Below, in pieces: positions 23,761 through 35,589 of a DNA stretch of 64,000 bases. The notes under the pieces are model-generated. The model was not told where the DNA came from, made no database searches, and saw nothing but the letters and a program-made list of their open reading frames with translations. Origin of the DNA: Isoetes taiwanensis. Its lineage: Eukaryota; Streptophyta; Lycopodiopsida; Isoetales; Isoetaceae. The number at the start of each line of letters is the position of its first letter. Within the stretch, counting starts at the first letter, position 1. Location of the stretch: assembly GCA_021234155.1 (NCBI GenBank), contig JAJEKV010000010.1:4376871-4440870 (forward strand), written 5' to 3'. The position numbers were made by a program, and so were the translations under genes.

Positions 23761-24353
23761 TAGCCGTTTCCTCAACCTCCTCGACATTGACCTCTGTTTT
23801 CTTTTGCATCACATTGACATATATACAAAATTTATTAACATTAAGATCCGAATTTCTTAGCATCTGGACTTGCTAGCTTTAATAAGTCTAACAAAATTTA
23901 TTAAAACTAACCAATGAAGGACCCAAATTTCTTAGGATCTGGTCAAGACTTGCTAGCTTTAATAAGTTTAACTTGCTTGTACTTGTAAATTTATCAAAAC
24001 TAACCCCCCTTTTTTTCTATTTCTTTCGTGATTCTTTGATGAAAAAGTCGAAGTAAGGTTTAATAATGAATCTTAACATTAAACAAGAGACTAATGATGA
24101 TTTCTAAACGTTGATGTAGAGCACATTCTGTTGTTGGGAGAATTTTAAGGGGTGAGTTTTAAATGTTAACATAGAGCATATTCTAATGTTGAAAGAATTT
24201 TTAAATATTAAACAGTTATAATGTTCATCTTATTGTGACTGATGTTTTTTAATTTAAAGAAGCTGGAAAAGTTTGCTTTTGCCTATGGAGAGTCACGCCA
24301 TTGCGAAGGAATGGGGAAGGTATCAACATGATCCTAACATGTGGACAACTTAA

Positions 24354-24503
24354 AGCCATACCGATGCAAATACTCCTACATTGGATGGCACAATAAGCCT
24401 TGCATATTGTGGTGGCGACTCACAATGCAGCCATAGCGATACAAATACTCGTTCATTGGATGGCACAATAAGGCTTGCATATTGTAATGGCCACTCACAA
24501 TTC
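24354..24503 (+). repeat. Tandem duplication, period 75 bp
   Basis: Copies 24354-24428 and 24429-24503 share agccata, attggatggcacaataag, cttgcatattg and actcacaat. It appears as an internal repeat in a minus-strand open frame, which I do not regard as a gene. Confidence 0.9.
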
Positions 24504-24509
24504 TGAATG

Positions 24510-26015
24510 CCTGTTGTGATTACTTTCTTAGTGAAGCAGAACACAATTCCCTACAATGGCGAGGCTCCATTCATGTCAGGACATATCTTGGTCCAATAGG
24601 TGGCGAGCATGGCGGTTACCAAAACAACCATATTGTAATGGGTTGTGTGATGCAAAGGTATATTATTATCTTCCACATTGCATCTTGAACATTAAACTAA
24701 ATCATACACACAAGTGTCCATTCCCATCCATCAGGCTAGCGATTTCTAGAATGGAAATAACAAAGCTGCAAAATGGAGTTGACAGCATTCCAACTTCATT
24801 TGCTGATAGGGGATCCAAACAGCGGCAAAATAATCTGGCTATAAAAGAAATACATAAAATCTAATAACTGAAGGAGATGTTAAAGATATGGATAAAATGA
24901 CTCCAGAACAAATAGATGTTCTTCTAATGGACTTAGAACATGTATGTAGTCAAAGAAGGTAAGCATTTAAGGCTTCAAATTTTGCATTATAATGAACTGA
25001 CTATTTTCTTTCGTTATCTATTGGTAGCTAAAGAGGTGCCTTGAGGATGCAAAAGGAAGAGAAATAGGCAGTACCAAGATGCATATATCTAAGAAGAAAT
25101 TGTCGTTTTCTTCCATGGCTCACAGTTTCCAAACCAATTACTAGTGGTCTACAAATAGCAACATATGTCAAGTGTTGCAGGTAGTTGCAGCCTATCAATC
25201 TGTCCTAAGAACTGTTGTTTGTTCTTAGTTCTGAGGTGGTTCTTGGTTTGCATGTGCAAGCACTGTTCCAAGTGAAAAACACAAATTCTTTCCTTCTCTA
25301 GATATATTTTTTTACAGAAGACGACCTCTCAAATGGCATTCCAATTTGTCTACGCTTCATCACAAAACCATAAAATTGCACTAAAGGAAATCCTCTAGAA
25401 ACTACCATGTTCCTCCAGGGATACTATTTTCATTGTGCTTTACTTCTCAACCACAAAAAAAAGACCAAAGTGCCCATGAAAAAAGACCCTATATAAATTT
25501 ACACTCTATCTTGGTGGTATTTTGGAAAACTATTTGCCCATGTTTACATAGCTTTGCCAGGGCCATATCTCAGTTTGCATTCGCATGTATTATGGCTTGA
25601 TCTGTTGAAGCTTCTAGATTGATGTTTGTGAGTTTTTAGTTGCATATTTTATGTTGGATTCTCTTATGTGGCTTGTTCCTTGTAATTGTTACGACCACCC
25701 AACCATGTGCCCCTTCAAATTTTTGACTCATTGATTTCTTTCCATTGCTCTTCGTGTTCTTATCTCATGATATTCTTAGTTGTAGTTTGTTCATTACCTA
25801 ATGCCTGATCAGTTCCTCTGGCCCTTTGCTTTCCATTAGCCTTTCTCTCACCTTCCTTCTTAAGCCCTCCCTACGCCCAGCGCCCTTCCAGCGCCTCAGC
25901 CCAGCGCCCTACCCCCTCTCTCTAGTGCCCCTCTCTCTAGCGCCCTCACTGCCCTTGCATAGACCCCCTTGAATTGCCCCTTTCTAGCTTTCTCTCTCTA
26001 GGGTTTATAATCTCT
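24510..26015. other. No supported gene
   Basis: The short open frames here have no recognisable features. From about 25860 the sequence turns C-rich, with repeated ccagcgccct/ctagcgccc phrases that lead into the LINE monomers. Confidence 0.5.
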
Positions 26016-26021
26016 CTCTAG

Positions 26022-26343
26022 CCCCAAAACCCCCAAACCCCCAAAAGGTGCTCTGCCCGCGTTTTTGAGTCCCCAAATTGGATTCTAAGCACCCTTTTAC
26101 GCAGCCGAGGAGACCCCTCAAACTTTGGCACCCCCACAACCCCAAACCCCCAAAAGGTGCTGCCCAGCGTTCTTGAAACCCCAAATTGGATTCTAAGCAC
26201 CCTTTACGCATCCAGAGACCCCTCAAACTTTGGAACCCCCAAAACCCCCAAAACCCCAAGAGGTGCTCTGCCCGCGTTTTTTAGTCCCCAAATTGGATTC
26301 TAAGCACCCTTTCCGACCCGAGAGACCCCTCAAACTTTGGAAG
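26022..26343 (+). repeat. Three tandem monomers of about 107 bp upstream of a LINE
   Basis: Three copies (about 26022-26130, 26131-26237, 26238-26343) share aaccccc-rich starts, ggtgctctgcccgcgttttt, ccccaaattggattctaagc and gagacccctcaaactttgg. They end directly before the GC-rich LINE. Some LINE families carry promoter monomers arranged like this in the 5' UTR; the promoter role here is inferred. Confidence 0.85.
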
Positions 26344-26379
26344 TCATGGCCACGAGAAGATGGGCCAGCACTGGGAAAC

Positions 26380-27940
26380 CAAAGGCGAGGGCCGCCGCAT
26401 AAGCGGTCCCGATTAGCCATCATGGGACGTGGGGAGAGTCATCCTCCATGAAGAAGGAGGCTCGGGCTAAGGCTAAGGCCCCTCGGCCCGAGGCCGGCCC
26501 GGCGGAAGGGATTGATTGCTCCGGACCACCACGGGAACTCCTGCCTCGGCAGAGAATTGGAGCCACGTCAAAGCGGGAGTGGAGGCTAACAGTGCTCGTA
26601 TTGAGGCTAACAGTGCCCGCCTGGCTGGCATGGCAGTGGAGATGGAGTCCTCGGCACCCCATGTGCTCAAAAGGCAACTGGTGGTCGAGAAGAACCGCAT
26701 CACAGTGCGGAGACCCATGCGATGCGTAGAAGATGGCCTTGGCCGGCACACTCGAAGACAACAGGCCAAGCGGGAGGTCGGCCGACATGCGGGCCGCCTG
26801 AGACTCGTGTTCATCACTCTAGACACCATGACACGGGAGAGGAGCGCGCAATGTATGAGGCGATGCTCACGGTGTCACCGGCCCGGTCGAGAGGTGGAGG
26901 AAGCCACCACCATGGCAAGGGGCGCAAGGCTGCTCTTGCGGAACAACCGGTTTCCGGCCGGGATCTTGAGTGCGATCGGGCAGCAAGCCCGGCTCACGGG
27001 CCCCGTGTCTTTGGGGCTCGGCTGCGCTCGCTACTTTCGAGCACGGAGCTCCGGGGTTGCGGGCAGCCATCCATAAACGAGCCGGGGTCTCCCTACAGGA
27101 GGTTCATAGTCGGTTGCGGCGGTCTGGCGGGAGATAGCCAGCGGCGGCGAGGCCACTGCAAGAGCTGTGCTCCCGACTTCGGGGCGGCGGCGGCTCGGAC
27201 CGCTACCCGCCACGGCCTCCGCGCCCGGCAGGGGACCCGCACCGCTGCTGCCCGCACTCAAGCCACCCCACGCCATCCCGGCCACCACCACCACCACCCC
27301 GGCCACGGGCCCGGCCCTCGCCCACCTGACCCGTGAGGCCTTGGGAGAACTCCAAGGCCTTGAGACGGGAGGCCACAATCACGGTAGTCCGAGGCATGCG
27401 AGCGGGAGGGGAGAGTCTCGCCCACAACATCCGAACACACATTCTCGATCGGATGACATTCCCGGGGCCAGTTCACATTTCTCGAGCAGCCCGCCATGGG
27501 GCTCAGTGCCCGGGTTGTGACCGCATTGTCATATTCGCGGTTGCGGATGCAGTGCGTGATGCCATATTGCGCCCGGGGTAAGATCTTGAAGGGGACATAC
27601 GTATGTGGGCCGGGACCTCACACTTTCGCTGGGGAGAGGCTTGAGGGGGAGCTTGTCGGGGTCGGAGGCATTAGCCACCAAGGGGGTGCCGCGAGGATTG
27701 GTTCGGGGCGGGATGCACATTTTTCAAACTGACACGCTCGGCTGCTGCGGACCCGCAGCCCCAACGCGCGGTACGCGTGGCCCCTTACGCTTCTCCTACC
27801 ACGGCCCCCCCTTCTCCTGCTCCTACTCCTGCTCCCTCACGACCCACGCCCTCTCAGCCACATCTTTGCCTCCGCTCCACTTCTCTTTCGACCTCGCTTC
27901 TGTCCTTCCCCGCGACTCGTGACTCAATTGCGCATACCAT
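26380..27940 (+). pseudogene. LINE ORF1-like region, heavily broken
   Basis: This GC-rich region (about 60 percent or more, against about 40 percent around it) precedes the endonuclease domain in the place of ORF1. One frame (26516-27076) has a short repeated helical phrase, GVEANSARIEANSARLAGMA, that could be a coiled coil, as in many LINE ORF1 proteins. Cysteines appear (CMRRCSRCHRPG) but no clear knuckle. There are several overlapping frames and no intact product. Function is assigned only by position. Confidence 0.4.
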
Positions 27941-27959
27941 GGCTGCTGACAAATAGGAA

Positions 27960-28839
27960 TTGTGCCTCCGGGTGGTCTCATGGAATTGTCGAGGCTTTCC
28001 TTGGCAGAAGGGGGACAGCCTGAACTTCGTGGCAGCCGATATGAATCTCATCTTTCTCATGGAGACATGGGAGCATGTTGGGCCTGAGGCTACGTCTGTA
28101 GGGTTACCAACATTTCTCGGTCTTCAATACCATGCGGGACGGAGGGGTCATGGTGGAGTGGCTTGCTACTACCGGACAACCTTGGCACATTCGGTTACCC
28201 TCCAGAAGACAGACAGACACAACCGGTACTTGTGGGTTCGTGTGCATAATAACCAGTGGCAACCCTCTTTTTCTGGCCGCCTGTTATTTCCCTCACGCAG
28301 AGAGCACCTTCTATCGCAGCCACCCCGATGCGGATAGGATGGACCCTTATGTCGATCTATATGATGATATACAGCAGCACCAGCAGTTGGGTAGGGCCGT
28401 ACTTCTTGGAGATTTCAATGCACGGACAGGAGTAGAGCAGCCCATGAGACTTGACCCCCTCGCTAACGATGTCCTGCAGCTACGTCCCGCAAAAGCAACC
28501 TGGCCACGAGGATCGGATGACAGCCAGGTCACTCGCTTTGGCAGACAGTTGCTCCTACTATGTGGTATTTTTGACTTGATAATTTGCAATGGGCACATCA
28601 CGGTGGCCCGATTCACCGCAAGTGCACATGCGCATGGGACAATCGGGGGAGGGTCTAGTGTGGTGGACTATGTGCTCGTAGTTGCGCCAAGATATGCATC
28701 TCATCGGTCGTTTTGGGAGGGCACCGACGGTCGAGATGAGGAGGTCGACTCGGATCACCTCCCACTTTATTTGGACCTGGTTTGGCAAGCTGCGGGAACC
28801 CCCACTATGCCACCCCTCGCCATCCTCGGTTGCGACTAG
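27960..28839 (+). pseudogene. LINE apurinic-type (EEP) endonuclease domain
   Basis: The domain starts LRVVSWNCRGFPWQKGDSLN, the usual first strand of the exonuclease-endonuclease-phosphatase fold, followed by LIFLMETWEHVG with the catalytic Glu. After a frameshift near 28270 it continues VLLGDFNARTGVEQ (D-x-N metal-site motif), GGGSSVVDYVLV and DSDHLPLYLDL (the SDH catalytic motif). It nicks target DNA to prime reverse transcription. It is broken by one frameshift, and the sequence beyond 28840 is more damaged. Confidence 0.85.
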
Positions 28840-30340
28840 ATTATGGCGGCGCGAGGACTACGCCAAGATGCTCATGGGCGCCCTCCCGGCAATTCTGCGG
28901 ACCCCACACTAGAAGCGGCGAGGCGGACCGGTGACTTTGCTATTACGGGATGCGGCCGGGCCGGTGCTTTGGCGGACCCTTCCCCCCGCGCTCGAGGGGT
29001 CGGCAACATTTCAGCGTAACCGATGGTTTGATGCGAGAGTAAAAAGCATAGCGGCAGCTCCGATCACATGCGGATCCGGTACCGCTTGCGAGGCCACCAC
29101 CACGATTACCGCGCCCATCCGGAAGGAGACAAAGGCGCGGTACCTTGCCGGCATCGGGGAGATGTTCTACTCTTGGACACTCATCCTCGAACCTTTTTGC
29201 CAAGAGAGTGCTTGAAGGCCAGCCCAACCTCTGGGGAGCAGTACTTTGCGGCAGCTCCGGGGGGCAGCGTCGCCCATACCCCCCCGGGATGGCCCCCATT
29301 GGTTCTCGAGGAGGAGGATGTTGTGGAGGGCACCGCGAACGGTGGCTAATGGGAAGGCGGTGATCTTGATGGTATGCGGGCCGAGTTACTCAAATGGGCA
29401 GGCGGCCGGCGCCGGTGCCGATCCTCACTACCCCGTTCAGCGAGCATTGCGGGGAAGGTTTCCCCGACAATGGACCACTGGCGGGGTTGTTCCCATTCAC
29501 AAAGGCGGGCGACCCACCTTTGTCCGGCCAATTCGGACGATCATGGTCGATTCATTATTTGCCAAACCGTGGGTGGCATTCTCGGCAGCAGTTGACCGGT
29601 GGGCGAGGCGGCAGATGTGCGAGCCCTCATACAAGCGGGCTTTAGACCCCGCCACTCAGCGATTGACCATATCTTTACACCTGCGGGCGATTGAAGGCGG
29701 CCAGATTAGCGCTTTGTGGACTTCGCGAAGGCTTTTGATCACGGTCCCCGGGGAAAAGCTATGGGCTAGGCTGCGTCAAGCTGGGGCTGCCGCTGCTGTG
29801 CGAGAATGCCATATCTGATCGTATGAGAGTTGTTTTGGCGGGGATGCGACCCGACGGGCCAAGCATTCACCGGTGGTATCGGGTCGGCGGGGGTTGCCCC
29901 TCTCACCAACACTTTTTGGCCTCTACATTGATCAGTTAGAGCCCTGGCTTACTGAGCATGGGGGAATGGCATACAGCTTTTGCACCAGGTCATCCGCCAG
30001 CTCATCTATGCGGATGATGTTGACCTTCTGGCCCGCACCCCAGAAGCTATGCAGTCTCATCTGGATGCCCTAGACACATTCTGTCAGGCTACAGACATGC
30101 GCGTGAATCTGGCCAAGACCAGGATGGTTCTCATATCCTCTTCACACCACCCCACGCCTCCTGCACTCACATATCGGGGACAGCCTGTGGAGGTCACGCC
30201 CACCTACAGGTACCTAGGGGTGGAGTTCCCCTCCTCGCTCTGTTGGGAGGCGTCTATCCGCTTGCGGGTGACAGCAGGCTGGAAAGCGCTTTATGCCATG
30301 CAGAACAATAGTCACCAGGCAGAGCTCTATGATTGAGGCC
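28840..30340 (+). pseudogene. LINE reverse transcriptase domain, multiply frameshifted
   Basis: Pieces of a non-LTR reverse transcriptase lie in different frames. They include a QAGFRPRHSAIDHIF-like block near 29632-29675, FVDFAKAFDH near 29716-29742, GGCPLSPTLFGLYIDQLEPW near 29888-29947, and the catalytic YADD box in LIYADDVDLLARTPEAM near 30001-30050, followed by a thumb-like region (TYRYLGVEF, 30206-30232). The order is correct for target-primed reverse transcription, but several indels separate the blocks. The second LINE at 52-53 kb has matching blocks. Confidence 0.8.
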
Positions 30341-31200
30341 ATCAGTCACATCTGTTTTGAACCGGTCGAAGCCTGTCCTTCTATACGGGGGTCGAGTTTG
30401 GAGCGGTGGTCGTCTCTTTGGCGACCTGGAATGACTTGGAGCAGGTGCAGAAGGCATTTTTGGCACGGGCACTTGGGGTGAAACCTTCAGTCCCCTATCA
30501 GATTCTGCTGCAGGAAACTGGATTCTTGCCGCTTCAGCGGGCAGCCCTTGATAGACACATCGTCTATTTTCAGAAAGTGGTTACTATGGGTGATGCTCGG
30601 CTCGCTCACCGGCTTCTGGCCTGTGGCAATGGCCCGCAGCCGCTCGGGCTTTGTTGGAGGGGTAAGAGAGATCGATGGTTCGCCAAATGGAATGTGCGAA
30701 GCAGTGCGCGCAGGAGGGACACAGAGGCCGATCGTGGCGACTGTGGGGAGTACCTTGACGCTTGCTTCCTTGGCAAGCTCTGGGACCCCGGTGCTCTAGA
30801 GCAGGTCAAAACGGCCCATTACAAGGAGCACATCAACCCTGTGTTAGCCCGGGGCCCACAGCTCTACCTGCGTTCCCAGAAAAGAAAAGCGAGACTCATT
30901 GCCTCCATTCGCGACGGGTGCACACCATCTTCGCATTGAGGCAGGCGGATGGATTGGGAGCCCCGCCCAGACGAGGGCTCTGTCGGTGTTGTCAAGCAGG
31001 TGCCATTGAGGATGAGTCTCACACTTTCGAGTTGCCCGGCGTTCGGTCGGATCCGGGCGGATATGCTCCCGCCAAATGCGCCGGACTTGCCCCTACATTT
31101 GCTGATGAACACACCGTCAGTACGTGCTCTGGGGTCGTACATTCAGGAGGTACTGGACCTGCGAGCTCACCTTTGCCCCCGTCTGGCTGCCCGCTGATTA
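30341..31200 (+). pseudogene. LINE C-terminal region with zinc-finger-like motif
   Basis: The frame 30406-30939 carries LEQVQKAFLARALGVKPSVP and LLQETGFLPLQRAALDRHIV, matching LERIQKKFLLEELGVKAQTP and LLAETGLVPIEIDALCQTLH in the LINE at 53.2 kb. A shifted frame near 30974-31050 has LCRCCQAGAIEDESHTFEL, the counterpart of LCPCCLTEPQIEDEAHALLF in the other LINE, a zf-RVT-like CX2C...H...C motif; the final Cys is lost here. Confidence 0.75.
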
Positions 31201-31429
31201 GGCACTACGGGTGCGGTGCATGAGTGTATATATTTGTGTGTTTTTGCATTTTATATATTAGGACAATTTGTCAGCAGGCTGATTGCTGCAACGGTTTTTC
31301 CCTCGAAAACCCTTCGGGGCGGGGGTTTTTTAATCCGGATAGTAATCCGCTTGCTGCGCTTTTGTATTGGGTCCCATAGACCGATTGGTCCCCGTGGACG
31401 ATAAAAATACCTTCCTTCCTTCCTTCCTT
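31201..31429 (+). mobile_element. LINE 3' UTR and (CCTT)n tail
   Basis: After the last coding block, the 3' untranslated part ends GGGTCCCATAGACCGATTGG, CCCCGTGGACGATAAAAATA and then (CTTC)n at 31410-31429. Tails made of short tandem units are usual for many LINE clades. The same tail, inverted, is seen at 11341-11400. Confidence 0.75.
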
Positions 31430-31937
31430 GCTTTCTCCTGGCATTCCCAGTTACAGTTGTTCGATCGCCCGATCTGTTCCTCTCGCCCTTCAATTCTGGG
31501 AGCGGTTTCTATTGCCTTGAGTCATATTCGTCCCACCTCACTCCGTCTTGCTCTATACTTGGTAGTTTCTTTAGTTTTGTACACATTTCCTTCTTATCAC
31601 TTCTTGTATCCTGGTTTAGGCACCGGGAGACCCTTGTCATTTGCATGCGACATCTATAAGTTCCTTGGATTAATTTATGTACATTAGCACCTTCTTGAGA
31701 ATGTTGTTTAGTGCCTTAGCCTTACTATTTGACCATCCTCTCTCTGATCTCCACATTTTTTACCGAGCTTCCCATAAGTTGTTCATTTCTTGTCTAGTTG
31801 GTTCTTGCGACCATTGGAATTTTTGGCATGGCTTTTGTATCTTCGGTGTTGGCTATAGATTGTGCCTGTTTTGGGGATGGGTGTTTAACTTAGGCTTGGC
31901 TTCCCTTGGTGTCATTTGGCTCTTTCAACATTGTTAT
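31430..31937. other. No supported gene; T-rich flank of the 9.3-kb element
   Basis: This is similar in composition to 41.25-44.9 kb, as if one T-rich region had been split by the 9.3-kb insertion. The open frames here are skew-driven. Confidence 0.5.
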
Positions 31938-31959
31938 GGGTAAAAGCATGAAAGGGTGT
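31938..31959 (+). repeat. Left terminal inverted repeat of the 9.3-kb element
   Basis: Starts GGGTAAAAGCATG and ends GGGTGT. It is inverted relative to 41228-41249 with one mismatch. Confidence 0.75.
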
Positions 31960-32192
31960 CTATAAATGTAGCCCTTTTTGTACATATACATATGTACAAA
32001 ATGCACATTTTTGGAATAACTGTCATCATGATCCGCTAGTAACTGCCATGATTAATGGCTATCCACTACTCTGAACCCGCAATTATCGGATTTTGAAATT
32101 CTTTCCCAAATTCTTTCTTGGTTTGCCTCTCGTTCACTATCCCGCCCCTGCCTTCTCTGCTTGAATTCCGATCATGAATTCTTCATCTAGCT

Positions 32193-32641
32193 ATGGCCCC
32201 AAAACGCCCCCAGATGAGTGCTTGCTCATCACCACAGCCCAAGCAAGAAGCCAGTGCTTCCGGCAGTGGATTTTTACCTCCAAGGAGTTTACGTTTGGGT
32301 TCTGAGGTGATCCAAGCCAAAGACCTCCGTGATAAACATGCAGAGGCCCACATACCCAACCTAGAGATGGTTATGAACGAGGTATGGGGTGAAGCTCCAA
32401 AAAACAGACGAGGATTCAAGGAAGGGAGAATCCAGAACGCATGGAAAGATGATTTTTTTAAATATTATGAATTGGTTTATGGCAAGAAACAGGTTACAAA
32501 CCATTATATTTCTACCTATTTTGCCAGAGCATTTGCTCTTCACTTGAAGGGACGGCTTGTTGATTGGGTGGACGTGGCTAGGACCGCCAAAGATCTTGCC
32601 AAAACCCTCATTTCAGGCGTTCTGAGAGGACCCTACAACAG
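32193..32641 (+). CDS. First exon of the plus-strand transposon gene (unknown N-terminal domain)
   Basis: A true ATG opens 150 residues: a Ser/Pro-rich start (MAPKRPQMSACSSPQPKQEA), then a well-ordered domain (KNRRGFKEGRIQNAWKDDFF, YISTYFARAFALHLKGRLVD, WVDVARTAKDLAKTLISGVL). It ends in CAACAG followed by GTAAAT, a good 5' splice site, so the last few codons past 32641 are probably intron. I do not recognise the domain. It lies just inside the left end of the element and is probably the N-terminus of the protein that continues as the coiled-coil segment. Confidence 0.5.
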
Positions 32642-32689
32642 GTAAATCCTCAACTATCAAACGGGGACATCGTATTGCAGTGAGAATAT

Positions 32690-33425
32690 TAGAGCCACAG
32701 GTTATTCTAGATCAGATGTTGACACAATAAAGCAGTTACTTAAGCATGGGTTGGAGGAGAAAACTAACCTATTGAATGAAGTAGAAGCATTGGAAGAAAG
32801 AAGGAGGGAAGGTCATCAGCCGGATTGAGGGTAGAAAGGATATGCTATCCGAAGATCTGCAGCAGCCAGACCGAGAAAATAGATGAGACAAAGCAGAATT
32901 TGACAAATTGTCCGGGATCCTGCTTTGGAAATCAAGTTATGTTGAGTGTTGAAGTACAAGTTGGAAGACTTGGTTATGAGTAGACATGATAAAGAGCAGC
33001 ACTCTTCTAAGCTAGACATTGGTTTGCGGGGAAGCAACTAAAAAGAAATTGAAAGGCATGAAATCTCAATTGAACAAGCAAAGGAAAAACTTAATTGCAT
33101 TGAATTGGTTCAGCAAAGGCATTCACATATTTTGGATTTCATGGGAGAGCAGGACCTATTGTTTCGCACCCGAGGCCCTACCCCTGTAGGAGCTACTTCT
33201 ATAAGCAGATTCATCACATTAGGTTCATGTATTGTTGTGGCCAAGGCTTTGGCAAAACGGTTTGTTGTTGCTAGCTCCATGCGAGAGATGCTTATTGCCT
33301 CTTACGCTTGTGTTATCACAGTCCATGAAAGAGGTAATTGCATAAAAGGTTGCATCCGGAATGAGGGCATTGAATTGGCTTGGTTTCCCTTTGTGAAAGG
33401 TATGCATTGCTCTCAACTAATTTAA
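32690..33425 (+). pseudogene. Coiled-coil and downstream domain of the transposon plus-strand gene
   Basis: A stretch from about 32714 (DTIKQLLKHGLEEKTNLLNE, VEALEERRREG) is strongly helical. It shifts frame near 32815 and continues EIERHEISIEQAKEKLNCIE, QQRHSHILDFMGEQDLLF to about 33165. A less helical part follows (GATSISRFITLGSCIVVAKA, MREMLIASYACVITVHERG) to 33425. Stops and shifts make it inactive as it stands. No family is recognised; the helical pattern suggests a self-associating protein. Confidence 0.45.
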
Positions 33426-33479
33426 ACTTATATTTCACTTAATTCATATTTGTTATTGTAATGCATAGTTCTACATGTA

Positions 33480-33935
33480 TGGCTTTCAGTGCATTGCTAT
33501 TCCTTGTACATGTATAACTTTTAGTGTACATCGTGTGAGAGGTACATAGGCATATATTTGCTTGTTTATTGATGCTTTTATTTTTGAGCTTGGACTGCAG
33601 TTGTATCAGTTGTACATGTCTCTAATGGAGTCTACATTTGCAAATAGATGTACATGCATTTATTTTTAGAGTGCATCTGTAGATGGATTCATAAGTATGT
33701 GCATTTTTTACATATATGTGCTTTTTTTGGCATAGATCTACATTCCCTAAGCTGGATACACGGGTACATCACGGGTACATCGATTGTACATCTGGGTACA
33801 TTGATGTACCTTTATGTACATTGAGGAACATGTACATGTACATTTGGCTATGGTTAAATGTAGTTACTTACATTTGGTACATTTTATGTACATGAAATGT
33901 ACATGCTTGGCAGAATGTACCAGATATTTCTCATT
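33480..33935. repeat. Cluster of TGTACAT motifs inside the 9.3-kb element
   Basis: TGTACAT or its reverse ATGTACA occurs many times here, with further clusters at 37630-37700, 39735-40100 and 41155-41230, and at 31978-32010 near the left end. The core TGTACA is a palindrome. Such repeated short motifs could be transposase-binding sites, as in CACTA subterminal regions, or a spreading microsatellite. Confidence 0.75.
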
Positions 33936-34290
33936 AGTTCTGTTTTCATGTTCTTTTATGTCTATTGAAATTTAGATCATTTGTTTGTTTGCAGATGAGG
34001 CTGTTCCTATCGAAGCGGCTTTAATGGTGATGTTCTTGAGCCATCTGCATCGACTCTCTTCTGATTTGGTGAGCATAATAAGCGGACCGAATCGTAGACC
34101 CTCTACCTTCCAGCTCCGGATCACCAATGACATTTCTGATTGCAGTAATAGAACAATGCAATAGTGCCTCCTCGAACATGGCAAAGTGAAGTTGAGGAAA
34201 TTGAGAGGATGGCACTTGAGAAAGCTAAAGCGATTTGCGGTCTGAGACCCTTCAATGGCTGGCGCCTTGAGAAACTCCTTCATCACCAAG
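33936..34290 (+). pseudogene. Exon-like segment of the transposon plus-strand gene
   Basis: After a good 3' splice site (tttgtttgcag, ending 33994) the frame reads DEAVPIEAALMVMFLSHLHR to about 34160. A shifted frame then reads VPPRTWQSEVEEIERMALEK and GWRLEKLLHHQVLN to a stop near 34300. One frameshift or missed intron separates them. The domain is unidentified. Confidence 0.35.
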
Positions 34291-34399
34291 TTCTAAATTA
34301 GTAATTGTAGAAGCTAAGAAAGATTAAACTTACGTCTCGGCATCATCTGCGGTCCCGCCCGACCGGACACATTACGAGGAAAAGCTACAAAGGAATCAG

Positions 34400-34821
34400 A
34401 TCAGATTTTATCCCGGGAGATACCGGGGAAGAGGAAGCTGAGTTGGTAGTTGAGTCCACTCAAAGAGGAGGCAAAAGAATCTTTGGTGATGGCACTCCAA
34501 GAGGAAAAAAACAGGCAAAATCTCCAGCAGCAAAAAAATGTCCTCCGAAAAGAAAATCTCCAGGCAAAAAAGTGCCCACCACCTAGAAAGAGGTATGTCC
34601 AAGATGAACTAATTTTGTTAAACATCTCAGATTTATGATAATTAACCACATTTTTTTTTGTACATAGGGACGATCACGGCCGTGAAGGAAGCTGATCCTG
34701 ATCCTTCTGAGTCGGAACCGGAAGAGGAAGAGGATGAGGATCTACAAGCAAATATTGATGTGATAACAAATAAGGTGCAGCAGTCCACAGAAGATGCTGA
34801 AGCAGGTGATGAATTTACAAG
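34400..34821 (+). pseudogene. Lys-rich and acidic exons of the transposon plus-strand gene
   Basis: Segment 34431-34587 reads EEAELVVESTQRGGKRIFGD followed by a basic, NLS-like stretch (GKKQAKSPAAKKCPPKRKSP), before a GTATGT donor. Segment 34668-34821, between tttttttttgtacatag and GTGAGT, encodes a very acidic run (DPDPSESEPEEEEDEDLQ). Basic and acidic linkers like these suggest a nuclear protein. Two clean splice sites support an intron-containing gene. Confidence 0.4.
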
Positions 34822-35589
34822 GTGAGTAATATACAATTGATTACAATAGATATATTCTTTTGCTAATCTTTGTTGTTTCCTTATGCAGTTTAGTGAACCC
34901 GTGAAAAGGTTGGTTCCATTCCTCCTTATAGGGATTTGTCCTCCTAAGCACGCACCCTCTATCTTTCAAAGTGATGTTGACGAGTTTCTCTTTGGAAGCT
35001 GGACTTGACCTCTAAGATGGTAGATGTCTATGGGAGGTAGGCTAGCATTTCAACATATTTATGTTATTTCATTCCCTAAGTCACTCATCTTATGTATTAA
35101 TATGTATTACGGATTTGTGTGCGAGGTACCTTTGTGATCTTCCATCGATTGGAAACACAAGTTTTTACGGTTCGTAGGACACCTTCAATTTTGTGAATTC
35201 CCTCAAAGAAGAGGGGGGCAGATGCACGAGAACACTAACATAAAGGAAGAATTTGGATGGCATTTTGATTGCAAGATGCCAATACATATTTGTTCAATTA
35301 CGCAAGGCCCAAATGTGGCATTGGCAATACTTGTGCTTGCTGGTCGGTGAAAAGCTCTTGTCCATCTATAGCTAGCCCAAGTATCTGAGATCCTCTCTCT
35401 GTCAAAGGCTATGTACCCGATGCTAAAGTGGTCGAGTAAGTATGAGTTTGTTTTAGTTTTATGATTTGATTATTCTCATATTGCAATTTCTTATGCTTGA
35501 TTTATTCTCACATTGCAATTCTGCGGGTTTCATAAGCTTGTGATCAATAACATGATGCTCGGATCCAACGGCTTAAACCATGGTAGGAA

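Noticed and set aside
23483-23863. Minus-strand frame of 126 codons with a Cys/Ser-rich repeat
   Set aside because: The repeat pattern comes from imperfect DNA repeats and palindromes; no domain, and the first codon is not a clear start.
24350-24544. Minus-strand frame with repeated protein motif
   Set aside because: Explained by the 75-bp DNA tandem duplication.
26722-27520. Long GC-rich frames on both strands, including His/Pro repeats
   Set aside because: High GC content lengthens frames by chance; only the position suggests LINE ORF1.
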